From Methanohalophilus sp. RSK (GTDB lineage Archaea > Halobacteriota > Methanosarcinia > Methanosarcinales > Methanosarcinaceae): a DNA stretch of 64,000 nucleotides. The notes beneath the pieces were generated by a model. The model made no database searches. It worked only from the letters and a program-made list of their open reading frames with translations, and was not told the DNA's origin. Positions within the stretch are counted from its first letter, which is position 1. The number at the start of each line of letters is the position of its first letter. Made by a program: the position numbers and the translations under genes. Shown piece by piece: positions 1 to 9,215 of this stretch. The stretch lies in the NCBI RefSeq assembly GCF_003722075.1, contig NZ_RDSK01000015.1:84500-148499 (forward strand), given 5' to 3'.

Positions 1-885
1 TGTCTCAATTTCTCCTTTCCTGAAATTAGACATGACACGTTCCCTTTGCGCTTGCCTCATATCACCATGCAGTCCATCTACAAGATAACCTCGTGCCTTG
101 AGAGTTTCAACCTGCTTATCGACGTTTTTCTTGGTATTACAGAAAACAAGAGAGGACTTGAAATTGTAAATATCTATCAAACGGCACAAAATTTCGGTCT
201 TTGCATTGTTTTTGACTTCGAAATAGAATTGTTCAATCTGGGGGACCGTTAGTTTCTTATGAACCGTCTTTACCATCTGGGGATTTTGCAGGTATTTCTT
301 TGTGAGTTTAATAATTGGCTTGGGCATCGTGGCAGAAAATAGAACTGTTTGTTTCTGGCCGGGCACGCGACTGAGAATAAATTCAATGTCCTCCCTGAAA
401 CCCATATCAAGCATTTCATCAGCTTCATCAAGCACCAGCATTTTCACACCATCAAACTTCAGTGTCTTTCTCTGGATATGGTCCATAACTCGCCCGGGAG
501 TACCAATTACAATGTGTACCCCTCTTCTCAAGGCCTTAATCTGCCTGTCTATTGGTTGACCACCGTAAACAGGTAACATTTTGGTATTCTGGTACTTGGC
601 AAGGTTGCTCATCTCCTCAGCAACCTGATTTGCCAGCTCCCTGGTTGGACAGAGGACCAATACCTGAACCTTCTTACTCTTGACATCCAGCATTTCAAGA
701 GCAGGTATACCGAAGGCAGCAGTTTTACCGGTACCGGTCTGCGCCTGTCCTATTACATCCTTACCTTCCATAAGATAGGGGATAGATTGAGATTGAATAG
801 GGGTGGGTTCCTCAAAACCCATATCTTCAACTGCACGTTCAATATTTTTCGATAAATTCAAATCTTTAAAAGTTAATGATTCCAT
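1..885 (-). CDS. DEAD-box RNA helicase (partial, C-terminus beyond window)
   Basis: ATP-dependent RNA helicase of the DEAD-box family, unwinding RNA in the cytoplasm. The reverse strand from ATG 885 reads MESLTFKDLNLSKNIERAV. It continues with the Q motif (PTPIQ), Walker A-like AQTGTGKT, PTRELA, GTPGR, the DEAD box in VLDEADEMLD, and SAT. The second RecA domain begins with LVFCNTKK. The frame is open to base 1, so 295 codons are visible and the C-terminus is missing. A TATA-like box near 1050-1059 would give a leader of more than 100 nt, as known for the cold-induced deaD of Methanococcoides burtonii. That regulatory parallel is inference; the family call is secure. Confidence 0.93.
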   Translation of the reverse strand, partial: MESLTFKDLNLSKNIERAVEDMGFEEPTPIQSQSIPYLMEGKDVIGQAQTGTGKTAAFGIPALEMLDVKSKKVQVLVLCPTRELANQVAEEMSNLAKYQNTKMLPVYGGQPIDRQIKALRRGVHIVIGTPGRVMDHIQRKTLKFDGVKMLVLDEADEMLDMGFREDIEFILSRVPGQKQTVLFSATMPKPIIKLTKKYLQNPQMVKTVHKKLTVPQIEQFYFEVKNNAKTEILCRLIDIYNFKSSLVFCNTKKNVDKQVETLKARGYLVDGLHGDMRQAQRERVMSNFRKGEIET

Positions 886-1049
886 GGTAAAATTCCTTTT
901 ATATTCTGCTATCACAGTATCCTGAAAAATTGCCTGACACAGAATAGGTGCCTGTATAGGCATCTTTGGGGATAATGATGATCAATTAGATGTACTTGTT
1001 CTAAATGTTTCTTTAAACAAAAAGAGGCATGGTCCATAACAACGGCAAG

Positions 1050-1059
1050 TATATAAAGG
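1050..1059 (-). promoter_or_regulatory. TATA-like box upstream of the helicase gene
   Basis: On the minus strand CCTTTATATAC matches an archaeal TATA box. Transcription would start about 25 nt downstream, near 1025, leaving roughly 140 nt of untranslated leader before ATG 885. The stretch 886-1180 otherwise holds no ORF I can support. Confidence 0.4.
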
Positions 1060-1180
1060 TTGTCGGTAAGCAAGGCAATCCCATAAATTGGTTTTACTAA
1101 AAACTGGATATATTTAGTGGTATTTTACAACGAGCCTATACTGAAAGCAAAAAATAGGAAAGTATATCGAAGAAAAATAA

Positions 1181-1963
1181 TCAAATATCCGCAGACTCAC
1201 TTTGTTTACTGCCTGTTTCCTGTTCTTCCACCACGTCCCTCTGCTGTGCCACTGCTTCGGCGTGTGCAACCGCTCCGCGAAGCCCTTTACGTCTTCTGTC
1301 CAGGGAACGCAAAGATTCTCCTCTGCCGTATAGAAGAAGTACATCATTAACTTCAATACGCGTGGACGCTACAGGGGCTCCAATGTATTTACCGCCGGGT
1401 TTCTGGATACCAAGAATAAGTACTCCCTCATCCACAAGGTTCAACTCATTTAGGACTTTACCGGCTAGCCAATCTTCAGAGCCAACTTCCAGTTCTGAAA
1501 CCTGATAATCCCCACCCAGGTAAATCAGGCTTGCAGAATCCGATGTCTGGATATCGGTCCATCTGGTAAGAGAAAAAGTGATAACACGGCTGAGGAATCT
1601 ATCAGTGTTTTTGCTACGGGTAAGGATTAAAATTGTTAGCATACCAAGTGTAATGACAATGACATAACTTAGCAATGTATCAGAAGCAGGATTCAGAAAG
1701 ACAAGGACTACAGAAGCCATCAGGGTTATTATTCCTGCATTCCCCACAAGCATAAGCAACATCAGTATCCTGCGCCTTACAGGATGATTCATCATTTTTT
1801 CGGATTCCGTGGTTGTAAAACCCGCACCTGTAAGTGCAGATCTTGCCTGGAAACGTGAGACTTCGCGGGAAAGACCGGTTAGGGTTAACGCAATAGTGGC
1901 TATACGATTGATAAAAAGAGATAAAATAATTACCACAAAAACCGTAACAAATGCCGCTATCAT
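1181..1963 (-). CDS. membrane protein with TrkA-C (RCK_C) domain
   Basis: 260-aa protein of unknown exact role. Three hydrophobic segments (about residues 2-25, 68-88 and 93-112) are followed by a soluble region. This ends in a TrkA-C type ligand-binding fold at about 145-215 (LGGDYQVSELEVGSEDWLAGK ... GAPVASTRIEVNDVLLLYG). TrkA-C domains gate K+ channels and transporters or bind nucleotides such as c-di-AMP. No pore or permease domain is present, so it may be a stand-alone sensor or accessory subunit. The C-terminal tail is Gln/Glu-rich and low complexity. ATG 1963 is the only good start. Confidence 0.75.
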   Translation of the reverse strand: MIAAFVTVFVVIILSLFINRIATIALTLTGLSREVSRFQARSALTGAGFTTTESEKMMNHPVRRRILMLLMLVGNAGIITLMASVVLVFLNPASDTLLSYVIVITLGMLTILILTRSKNTDRFLSRVITFSLTRWTDIQTSDSASLIYLGGDYQVSELEVGSEDWLAGKVLNELNLVDEGVLILGIQKPGGKYIGAPVASTRIEVNDVLLLYGRGESLRSLDRRRKGLRGAVAHAEAVAQQRDVVEEQETGSKQSESADI

Positions 1964-2069
1964 TTAGAAGTCTTCTCCTTGTGTCCTATTGGACCTGAAG
2001 CCATTTATTATTTTCTGAGTAAAATGAACCATAAAGTGGAAGGAAAGGAATAGGAGAGGAGGAAAATAA

Positions 2070-2088
2070 GGCAATTCAGTGAATTGCC
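2070..2088 (-). terminator. hairpin terminator after the 53-aa membrane protein gene
   Basis: Perfect stem GGCAATTC / GAATTGCC with a 3-nt loop. It lies about 10 nt past the stop of the minus-strand small gene and is followed in that direction by TTATTTTCC. Confidence 0.6.
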
Positions 2089-2097
2089 CTTTAATAA

Positions 2098-2259
2098 TCA
2101 GCCGATGAGGTTGGCATAAGCGATCAACCTGTACAGAGAAAACAATCCAAATGCCAGAATAACCATCATGAAAACCATTTCATTAATGGTAATGCTACGG
2201 TTTGCTTGTCTGGTAAGATCACTTTTCTCCTGTATAGATTCATTTTGGTAAATTTCCAT
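2098..2259 (-). CDS. small single-span membrane protein (53 aa)
   Basis: Short gene reading MEIYQNESIQEKSDLTRQ and ending YRLIAYANLIG. A polar N-terminal half (about residues 1-25) precedes one membrane helix (about 27-47, EMVFMMVILAFGLFSLYRLI). A GGGGG run about 8 nt before the ATG can serve as a ribosome binding site, and a perfect hairpin follows the stop, which together argue for a real gene. I do not recognise the family. Its neighbours, a TrkA-C membrane protein (same strand) and an amidohydrolase (opposite strand), give no clear functional hint. Confidence 0.6.
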   Translation of the reverse strand: MEIYQNESIQEKSDLTRQANRSITINEMVFMMVILAFGLFSLYRLIAYANLIG

Positions 2260-2571
2260 TTACTAACCCCCGTTTATCTATTAGTCACATATATTGTGAT
2301 GTTTAATCGTTATAAATATCTATAATGATTTACCATTGATAAACTTTATGCCTATTATAAACCACACCCAAAATTTGCCGACATCCGCAAGTAAATAATG
2401 TGAAAAACTCGCATCTATGCCATTTTCATATAATCTAATTCTTCTGTACTCCAGCATAGACGATACATTATGTACAAGCCTCATCAATTCGACAAAGGCT
2501 TCAGAAAAGACAGCAGCAAGCAAATCTTTGTGTCGAGTATGTATATGCAGCATAAATAAAAACAGTTCTTC

Positions 2572-3450
2572 ATGAAAAAATGTGGAAAATCTCGGATCAA
2601 TGATGCACATTGCCATTACGGAACAAATTCAATCTTTATGACAATGGCGCTAAGGCCTACCACCAGAATAAGTAATAACATACAGAGGCTGCAGGAGAAC
2701 ATGGATAAGAACAATGTTGAAAACTGTGTTCTTTTTGCACAACCAGAACCATCAAACACTTTCGGACATTTCTGGAAAGGTCTTTTCTACCATCTCAAAA
2801 ACAAATCTCCAGACCCTGATGAACCATACTCTGGTTGGAAGATAGATTACACCAGAGCAAACGATGAAATATGGGCAATTGATGATGACCGGGTCGCTTT
2901 TATACCGTTTATAGCTGCAAATGATAGTGCCGAAAATATTGCAAAATATGAAGATGAATACGAAAAACCTCCTGCAGGGATAAAGTATTATGGAATCTAT
3001 GGAAATATGCCTGGTGATTCAATCCTGAGTTATATGAATGAAAACTACATGAACCTCCTTTTACACATCCCTATGGCGTGTAATAAAGATCCTTATAAAT
3101 TGCTGGATAAAGTGGAACAATATACGGATATTAATTTTCAGCTTGCACATCTGGGAGATGGTATCCCTGAAATTATAAATGCACTCAATGATCTTGATAA
3201 TCTCTATCTGGATACTGCAATGTCAAACCACGAAGCATACAGATACATGTATAAAAATCATGACACGACTACTGAGGATATAATAACCAGCCAGCCAGAA
3301 GGAAAAGTCCTTTTTGGTTCAGATGAACCCTGGGGAAACCTGCAGGAACAACTCCAGAACATAGTTAAACTACAGGAAGACGGAACCTTTTCGACAAAGG
3401 ATGTTGACAGGGTACTGTACAAAAATGCAGCACATTTATGGGATTTCTGA
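2572..3450 (+). CDS. amidohydrolase family (TIM-barrel metal-dependent hydrolase)
   Basis: 292-aa protein of the amidohydrolase-2 type. The metal-binding DAHCHYG motif is at residues 11-17, LLLHIPMACNK marks mid-barrel, and the late-barrel Asp lies in LFGSDEPWG (about 252-260). Such enzymes hydrolyse or decarboxylate small cyclic or acyl substrates; the substrate here cannot be told. The start is ATG 2572, with no obvious Shine-Dalgarno sequence. The upstream 2260-2571 is AT-rich and holds only promoter-like sequence; a 98-aa minus-strand ORF there lacks support. Confidence 0.75.
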   Translation: MKKCGKSRINDAHCHYGTNSIFMTMALRPTTRISNNIQRLQENMDKNNVENCVLFAQPEPSNTFGHFWKGLFYHLKNKSPDPDEPYSGWKIDYTRANDEIWAIDDDRVAFIPFIAANDSAENIAKYEDEYEKPPAGIKYYGIYGNMPGDSILSYMNENYMNLLLHIPMACNKDPYKLLDKVEQYTDINFQLAHLGDGIPEIINALNDLDNLYLDTAMSNHEAYRYMYKNHDTTTEDIITSQPEGKVLFGSDEPWGNLQEQLQNIVKLQEDGTFSTKDVDRVLYKNAAHLWDF

Positions 3451-3534
3451 ACTGCAAGATAATTTAAAATAATAATACAGCCCAAACTATTATTATAGTT
3501 TGATTTGTGTATTATTCTTTTAAGGAGGATAAAG

Positions 3535-3667
3535 ATGGCAAAAAAGATGTGTTCCTGGAAATACAAAGGAATTTAAAAAACTTATTAAGAATCCTTCGTA
3601 TTACTGCAATAAATATGGCCGTGTTGCAAAGGATGACGAGAATCTCTGCAAAGCCAAAAAACTATAA
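3535..3667 (+). pseudogene. frameshifted small Cys-containing protein gene
   Basis: A strong AAGGAGG lies 6-8 nt before ATG 3535. The ATG frame (MAKKMCSWKYKGI) stops after 13 codons. Shifting one base at about 3547 gives MAKK, then VPGNTKEFKKLIKNPSYY and CNKYGRVAKDDENLC, to a TAA at 3665-3667. Its sequence looks like a small methanogen protein family with a CxxC-type ribbon. In this copy the second Cys of the first pair is Tyr (CNKY), consistent with loss of function. The length of 133 nt is not a multiple of three. A programmed +1 shift or sequencing error cannot be excluded. Confidence 0.5.
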
Positions 3668-3802
3668 AATGGCTTTGAAGAGGTAGTTTTAATCTCTCGC
3701 ATTATTAAAACCAACCTTATAGGCAATTGCCTCCATAAGAGTTTACTTTTTGACTTGTCTGTGCCGTTTTCTACTACAAAAAATTCTCCAAACTGCGAGA
3801 TA

Positions 3803-4726
3803 TCAGATGTCCAGATTGTCGATCCTTTCCTTTATGCTTGCGGAAGATTCTTTTAGTACCTGTTTCTGTTCTTCAGTCAGTTCCAGCTCTATTATACCTT
3901 CAACACCCCCACAACCAATTTTTGCAGGTACACCGAAATATATTCCTTTCTGGCCATATTCCCCCTCCAGATAAGCAGAAACAGGTAAGATTCTCTTTTC
4001 ATCTCTCAGAATTGATTCAACCATCTGGACTATGGCAGCAGAGGGTGCATAAAAGGCGCTACCCTGTTTGAGAAGAGCAACTATTTCAGCACCACCATGG
4101 ATTGTACGTTCTACAAGCCCTGCAATGACATCTTCTCCAAGCAATTCTGGCAGAGGCGTCCCGAATACTGAAGAATGCTGGGGAAGGGGAAGCATCTGGT
4201 CCCCATGACCACCTATCACCATTGCTTCAACATCTCTTTTGGAGCAGGCAAGTTCATCGGCAATAAAACTGGCAAAACGTCCTGTATCAAGTATTCCACT
4301 CATTCCAAATACACGATTTGATTCAAAACCAGTGACTTCCAGGGCCACATAAGTCATTACATCAAGAGGATTGGTAACAGCAATAACAATACAATGAGGT
4401 GCATATTCTCTGACATTCTCACAAACATCTTTCATGATCTTAGTATTGATATTTATCAGATCAGCCCGGCTCATTCCGGGTTTTCTTGCAGCCCCGGCAG
4501 TTATGATAACAATATCTGAATCAACAATGTCCGCATAGTCATTACTGCCTTTGATTTTGGTATCATATCCTACTATAGCTCCTGCCTGCATAAGGTCCAG
4601 GGCTTTTCCCTGAGGTAAACCTTCAACTATATCCACAAGGACAATGTTACCGAATTCCATTTCGGCAAGTCTCTGCACAGTAGTTGCACCAACATTCCCT
4701 GCTCCTATTACTGAGATTTTAACCAT
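3803..4726 (-). CDS. mdh: malate dehydrogenase (NAD(P)-dependent)
   Basis: 307-aa LDH/MDH superfamily enzyme interconverting malate and oxaloacetate in the cytoplasm. The nucleotide-binding GAGNVG is at residues 8-13. The substrate-site MSRADLININ and VTNPLDVMTY follow, and the catalytic His is in GGHGDQMLP. The length is typical of the archaeal/bacterial tetrameric (LDH-like) MDH. ATG 4726 is the natural start because it leaves only three residues before the first beta strand. Divergent from the permease gene, with about 180 bp of AT-rich promoter region between them. Confidence 0.93.
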   Translation of the reverse strand: MVKISVIGAGNVGATTVQRLAEMEFGNIVLVDIVEGLPQGKALDLMQAGAIVGYDTKIKGSNDYADIVDSDIVIITAGAARKPGMSRADLININTKIMKDVCENVREYAPHCIVIAVTNPLDVMTYVALEVTGFESNRVFGMSGILDTGRFASFIADELACSKRDVEAMVIGGHGDQMLPLPQHSSVFGTPLPELLGEDVIAGLVERTIHGGAEIVALLKQGSAFYAPSAAIVQMVESILRDEKRILPVSAYLEGEYGQKGIYFGVPAKIGCGGVEGIIELELTEEQKQVLKESSASIKERIDNLDI

Positions 4727-4910
4727 GGCAAAAGCACCTTTGATGTGATTGTTTTAAGAGGAAATCAAATTAGATTTTTTTATAATTAAAACTATTCTTT
4801 TGCGATTAATATTGCTGTTTCGTATTAAAGGTATTTTTGAAAACATTGGTTTAAAATATACAGAAAATATAACTGGAGATGATATACAGAATGTGAATTA
4901 ACCAAAAACG

Positions 4911-6155
4911 GTGAAAAATGTGCAAGCTATCCTGATTTTCACGATAACTATAGTATTAATAACAATTCTTCTCTGGAAGATTAGATTACCCCCTTTCCTT
5001 GTCCTGACAGGTGCAGCCCTTTTTTATGGTATTTTCAGCGGGATGCAGCAAAATGCAATCGCAATGGCTACACAGGGCGCAGGCAGGGTTTTTGCACTCC
5101 TAGCAATTCCTATTTTTTCAGGGTCATTGATTGCCCTGGTAATAAGACAGGAAAATTTTGCTCAGCGGATTGTGCCGGATATGCAAAAAATATCCTCACG
5201 ACCCACCCTTACATCAGCGATTGCAGGTTACCTGTTATCCATACCCCTCATGTGCTGCCTGACAGCTTATGTGGTAATGATACCCCTTGTTGAAAACCTG
5301 AAAGTAAACTCCGAGATCAGGAAGAAATGTTATTATGCAACCGCGGTCGCAAGTACACTTTCTTTTGTCCTTCTGTATCCGCTTCCTGTCATATACAGTA
5401 TTACAAGAAATCTTAATTTTAATGTTGATGCTGGTTTCAACCTGGCTGCAATCACCATATCCATAATTCTCTTTATTTTTGGATACCTGCTTATTTCAAA
5501 AAGAGGCAGCCACAAAGACACATGGAAAGAAAGAGAATTGTCAGCAAAGGAGTCACCTATTGGATGGATTCCATTAATACTGCCCATTTTTTTCCTGACA
5601 ATTGGCTATTTTTTGCCGGGAGCTTCCCTGCTGGCAGATGTCAATCTTGCCATTATTCTTGCAGCCAGTTTCTCCCTGTTACTGGTAAAAAAAGAAAATC
5701 TGGATACCGTTTTTGAGAAAGGCAGCCGCAATGCAGGTATTATATTACTTGACCTATGCGGTGCGGGGGCACTTGGAGGAGTAATTGCTGCTAGTTCATT
5801 TGCAGAAAATACCTATAATCTTATCGGACACCTAGTACCTGCTCTTTTCATCCCGTTTATTTTCGCCGCGATAATCCAGACTGCACAGGGATCCAGGGCT
5901 GTCACCGCAATAATAACATCATCCATACTCGCCTACAGCCCCTATGTTTCAGAGGTGGCAACCATTCCCCTGATATTAATGATATCAGCTGGCACCATGG
6001 TGTTTTCCTACGTTACAGATCCATTTTTCTGGCTGATCCAGAGAACCACGGGAGATGATGTGAAAACCGTAGTATCGAATTATACCATTCCACTTGCCAT
6101 ACTGGGAATATTACTCTTCACTTCAGTCTTACTGATTGATTATTTCCTGTTCTGA
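4911..6155 (+). CDS. DUF401-type integral membrane permease
   Basis: 414-aa polytopic membrane protein with about 10-12 hydrophobic segments and an internal-repeat look typical of the ion transporter superfamily (GntP/DUF401-like). It starts at GTG 4911. Conserved glycine-rich and charged loops include GAGRVFALLAIPIFSG and AAIIQTAQGSRAV (re-entrant loop-like). The substrate is unknown, likely an organic anion. It is followed 40 bp later by the macrodomain gene on the same strand, with no evident link. Confidence 0.7.
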   Translation: MKNVQAILIFTITIVLITILLWKIRLPPFLVLTGAALFYGIFSGMQQNAIAMATQGAGRVFALLAIPIFSGSLIALVIRQENFAQRIVPDMQKISSRPTLTSAIAGYLLSIPLMCCLTAYVVMIPLVENLKVNSEIRKKCYYATAVASTLSFVLLYPLPVIYSITRNLNFNVDAGFNLAAITISIILFIFGYLLISKRGSHKDTWKERELSAKESPIGWIPLILPIFFLTIGYFLPGASLLADVNLAIILAASFSLLLVKKENLDTVFEKGSRNAGIILLDLCGAGALGGVIAASSFAENTYNLIGHLVPALFIPFIFAAIIQTAQGSRAVTAIITSSILAYSPYVSEVATIPLILMISAGTMVFSYVTDPFFWLIQRTTGDDVKTVVSNYTIPLAILGILLFTSVLLIDYFLF

Positions 6156-6195
6156 AGTGACAACAATTATTAACCAGTAAAAAAGACCACAGATT

Positions 6196-6717
6196 ATGGA
6201 TAAACAGATAATCAAGATAATTAAAGGTGACATCACAGAACAGGAAGTTGATGCCATTGTTAATGCAGCCAATAATTCCCTGCTGGGCGGAGGAGGGGTT
6301 GATGGAGCAATACACAAAGCTGCAGGACCTAAACTGCTGGAAGAGTGCAGGACACTGAACGGTTGTGCAACAGGTGAAGCGAAAATCACGCAAGGCTATG
6401 ACCTGCCGGCAAAATGGGTCATACACACAGTGGGACCTGTCTGGCACGGCGGAAACAATGACGAGGACAAAATGCTGACAAGATGTTACAGGAATTGTCT
6501 TGAATTGGCAGCAGAAAAAGGAATCAAAACTATCGCTTTCCCTTCAATAAGTACCGGAGTCTACCATTTTCCTATACAGTGGGCAGCTGAGATCGCCATA
6601 GATGAAGTTATCAGTTTTCTGAACGACAGGCCTGTTTTTGACAGGATAGTATTTGTATGTTTTAACGATGAAACTTTCAGTAGCTTCAATCGGGTACTTG
6701 ATGAAAGAGTACCATAA
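6196..6717 (+). CDS. macrodomain protein (O-acetyl-ADP-ribose deacetylase type)
   Basis: 173-aa single macrodomain that binds ADP-ribose and probably hydrolyses O-acetyl-ADP-ribose or mono-ADP-ribosyl groups. Key motifs are [20 protein letters not shown] (N-terminal adenine/ribose site), the [10 protein letters not shown] catalytic loop, TVGPVW, and the phosphate loop [10 protein letters not shown]. The length matches the MacroD/YmdB class. ATG 6196 opens only a few residues before the domain. Confidence 0.92.
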   Translation: MDKQIIKIIKGDITEQEVDAIVNAANNSLLGGGGVDGAIHKAAGPKLLEECRTLNGCATGEAKITQGYDLPAKWVIHTVGPVWHGGNNDEDKMLTRCYRNCLELAAEKGIKTIAFPSISTGVYHFPIQWAAEIAIDEVISFLNDRPVFDRIVFVCFNDETFSSFNRVLDERVP

Positions 6718-6864
6718 ACAAAGCAGGAGATAGAGAAATGATCGGAATAATGGCTGATTATCTCTTAATGTAATAGTGATAATGTAATACTGTATTATCC
6801 ATTGAACCATTAAGTTTAAAGTATTATCTATCATATACCTTAACATAAAGGATAAGTTGTAATT

Positions 6865-7005
6865 ATGCCAAGACTTCAAGAATCAAAAAATAGGTTAAGC
6901 CTGACAGTACCCAAGTCTATTGCAGATTTGAAAGGATGGAAGAAGGGACAGAAGTTAAAGTTTGTAGAAAGGAATGGATACGTTTGTCTTATTGAAGATG
7001 AATAA
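6865..7005 (+). CDS. AbrB/SpoVT-like swapped-hairpin protein (46 aa)
   Basis: Short protein MPRLQESKNRLSLTVPKS... ending YVCLIEDE. The pattern of two short strands around LTVPKSIADLKGWKKGQKLKFVERNGYVCL is the AbrB DNA-binding fold, which dimerises and often acts as an autorepressor or antitoxin. No partner toxin follows directly; the next small gene is 115 bp downstream. The family call rests on the short motif only. Confidence 0.6.
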   Translation: MPRLQESKNRLSLTVPKSIADLKGWKKGQKLKFVERNGYVCLIEDE

Positions 7006-7120
7006 TAGGAATATTCAAATAAAATAAGTGTAAGATAATGGTATAGGAATGTGTGATACACGCCCGTCTTACATTTTTCATACTGTGACACATATTGCAC
7101 ATAAAAGAGGAGGAAGAATA

Positions 7121-7264
7121 GTGGCAAAGCCTATTGAGTTAGGATTACGGTTAGAAGGTGAGGATGCTAAAGAATTCTGGGAAAACGAAAAAAAACCCGC
7201 AACTACACAACAAAAGGAGTTAGTGAAAAACGCCAGAAAAATGTATAAGAGAATTAGGTTCTGA
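7121..7264 (+). CDS. short antitoxin-like protein upstream of GNAT gene (47 aa)
   Basis: GTG 7121 is preceded by AGAGGAGGAAG, so it is preferred over the upstream ATG at 7049 in the same frame. The product starts MAKPIELGLRLEGEDAKEFW, has a charged middle and ends KNARKMYKRIRF. The gene stops 3 bp before the GNAT gene, a spacing typical of GNAT-type toxin-antitoxin pairs in which the antitoxin comes first. Usual DUF1778 antitoxins are longer, so this is either a shorter family or a trimmed copy. Confidence 0.5.
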   Translation: MAKPIELGLRLEGEDAKEFWENEKKPATTQQKELVKNARKMYKRIRF

Positions 7265-7267
7265 TAC

Positions 7268-7700
7268 ATGCCTAAAATCGATCCCTATTCCCTTATCGTT
7301 TATCCTTTATCTAAAAAACACGATGTTTCTTTTTTTAATTCAACTGAAGAAGAGTTGAACGATTTTTTTAAAAACGATGCAAAAAACAATCAAGAACAAT
7401 TAGTAAGTAGAACTTACGTTTGTTATTATGAAAAACACTTGGTGGGGTATTTTACATTAACAACCGATGTATTAGAAGTTAAAGCAATTAAAAGAGAAGA
7501 TATGTGTGATGATTTCGCACATGACCCTTACCCCGCTGTTAAACTTGCACGGTTGGCCGTCGATCAAAATTATGAAAGAATGGGAGTGGGTCAACTTAGT
7601 TGGATTGCTAGCTGTAAGAAATAGTATTTTTATAAAGCAGGGGTTATATGTTTGTTAAATATTAAACCAATTTTTATAAATTCTGTTAAAACGTTCCTTA
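7268..7700 (+). pseudogene. decayed GNAT acetyltransferase (toxin-type)
   Basis: The intact frame gives 118 aa (7268-7624): MPKIDPYSLIVYPLSKKHDV, LVGYFTLTTDVLEV, and motif A start PAVKLARLAVDQNYERMGVG, a classic GNAT acetyl-CoA pyrophosphate loop. It then runs into a short non-homologous tail. A frame shift near 7592 restores GNAT-like LVGLLAVRNSIFIKQGLYV. A further shift gives TNFYKFC, resembling the C-terminal FYxxxGF of these enzymes. The family normally has about 160-175 aa, so the gene appears broken. The frame reconstruction is inference. Confidence 0.55.
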
Positions 7701-8490
7701 GGATATTAGAAAAATGTAATGTCCAGTAGTCCTTTGAAAGCAACGTTTTGTCTTTCATATCTACTTGCTATTTTCCTGTATCCCATTTTCAATCATGCAA
7801 TGAATCGTTCTATTGTCCCACTTCTCCTTTATGACTCATATTCAAGTCTTGTAGATCTTCCCCTCTTAGTATATCTCCGATTCCTGATATTTATTAATAG
7901 AAATGTTATTTTATATCGCTCTGTGTCTCTGATATTTCCTGATGTTTATCTCATCATAAGAAGAATCTGCAAGTACTTCTAACTGTCTGGTTCTTGGTCT
8001 TTTTTCAGTTTGATCTTTATATTTCCATGAACTCAACAAAGTGATTTCTGTAATGTTCTTTTCCCGAGGCTATTTGGATTGTCAAAGTAAAGCCTTTACA
8101 ACTTATACAAACATGTATCTTTATTCCATTCCTTTTTTTGTGGCCGTTGTATTCGGAATTTTACCTTTTTTGTTTCAATAAAACTGCTATCAAAATACAA
8201 TATCCATAGAGAATTTACCCTTCTGGTAAGCTGAATCCCGAAGGGATTCCATTATCTTATTGCTATATTCCTCTGACATCTTTCAAGCCTTCTCCATGCA
8301 TTTACATGGGAGCCGTAAATAGATGGCATATCCTCTCACCTACAACCTGTAATCAGAACAAAGAGAATTCCATTGATGACATTAAGGTCGTTAGATCTCT
8401 TTTCTTCCAGTTATTGGCTGCTGTGGCAAAAACGGTTTGATGTATTTCCATTGTTCATCAGAGAGTTCTATGAACTCCATATATTTCTCT
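7700..8490 (-). pseudogene. degenerate IS5-type transposase
   Basis: From ATG 8479 the minus strand reads MEFIELSDEQWKYIKPFLP, then PQQPITGRKRSNDLNVING and ILFVLITGCR, the N-terminal hallmark of IS5-group transposases. Multiple stops and shifts follow, but recognisable pieces persist: DMPSIYGSHVNAWRRLER and the DDE-region DSSFIETKKV. No single frame is open for more than about 80 codons. I could not define terminal inverted repeats or a target duplication, so the coordinates are approximate. It lies directly behind the broken GNAT gene. Confidence 0.75.
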
Positions 8491-8624
8491 CATATAATTA
8501 TTGTACTAGGTAGTATCTATACTTTTGAAATGAGCTCAATATTTAAATTTTTGAAATAAGCTCAAAAATAGTATGCATTACCCTGTATAGGTATGCAGGG
8601 TAATGACATAATTAAATAACTAAT

Positions 8625-9215
8625 TTAATATTTTTTCCCAAGTATAGGAGAACCTATAGGTATATGGAAATCGGTTGCTTTTCCTAGATGATGTGCCATC
8701 ATCCATAATCCCCATAAGGTAAGCACTATAAACAAATAACCACCTATAGTAGTTAATCTTGCTGATAAAGCACCTGTTGTGAGATGCCCTAAACCAGCAG
8801 TAATTAATGTCACACCACCGATCGGACCAATCAAAAATTCAACCCAAGGTGCCCTCAGGAGAGGTATCACCCATATTAAAAGGAAAACTCCTAATAACAC
8901 ATTGAAAGATCCTAGCATTGTACTGATTCCATCAGTAACACCTATCCCATGTAAAAATACCATCAAACCAGGTGCGATCATAAATAACGTTCCAAATGTA
9001 GCAAATAGATTGCCGGCTGGTACATTTCCTTTTTTAAATAAGATTATACCAGTTGTAAATTGAGCTAGGCCTCCTGTAACTCCCACTGCCACTAACAAGG
9101 GTACTTCGGAAGTAGGAATCTTGCCCAACATTATTAAAGAGAACATTAATGTAATACTTGCTAAGCCGGCAAATCCCAATGGTGCAGGATCTGCCCAGGT
9201 TGAATCATTTGCCAT
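8625..9215 (-). CDS. mtpP: GPR1/FUN34/YaaH family transporter, probable MMPA uptake protein
   Basis: 196-aa protein with six hydrophobic helices and the family signature near the N-terminus (ADPAPLGFAGLASITLMF, equivalent to NPAPLGL). The family carries acetate and other small monocarboxylates. ATG 9215 is chosen because AAAAGGGGG lies just upstream; it overlaps the end of the methyltransferase gene by 11 bp, indicating translational coupling. The order corrinoid protein-methyltransferase-transporter equals mtpCAP of Methanosarcina acetivorans, where MtpP is the proposed 3-methylmercaptopropionate carrier. The substrate is therefore inferred from context. Confidence 0.75.
   Translation of the reverse strand: MANDSTWADPAPLGFAGLASITLMFSLIMLGKIPTSEVPLLVAVGVTGGLAQFTTGIILFKKGNVPAGNLFATFGTLFMIAPGLMVFLHGIGVTDGISTMLGSFNVLLGVFLLIWVIPLLRAPWVEFLIGPIGGVTLITAGLGHLTTGALSARLTTIGGYLFIVLTLWGLWMMAHHLGKATDFHIPIGSPILGKKY

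Noticed and set aside
2320..2616. 98-aa minus-strand ORF before the amidohydrolase
   Set aside because: Overlaps the start of the clear amidohydrolase gene, has no recognisable motif or ribosome site, and lies in an AT-rich promoter region.
7268..7720. Reading through the TAG of the truncated GNAT gene as pyrrolysine
   Set aside because: The downstream frame does not resemble GNAT motifs and soon meets another TAG. The family-like motifs appear in other frames, so decay is the better explanation.
8625..9215. The YaaH protein as a plain acetate transporter
   Set aside because: Possible by family, but it is translationally coupled to a corrinoid methyltransferase pair, where the mtpP role fits better.
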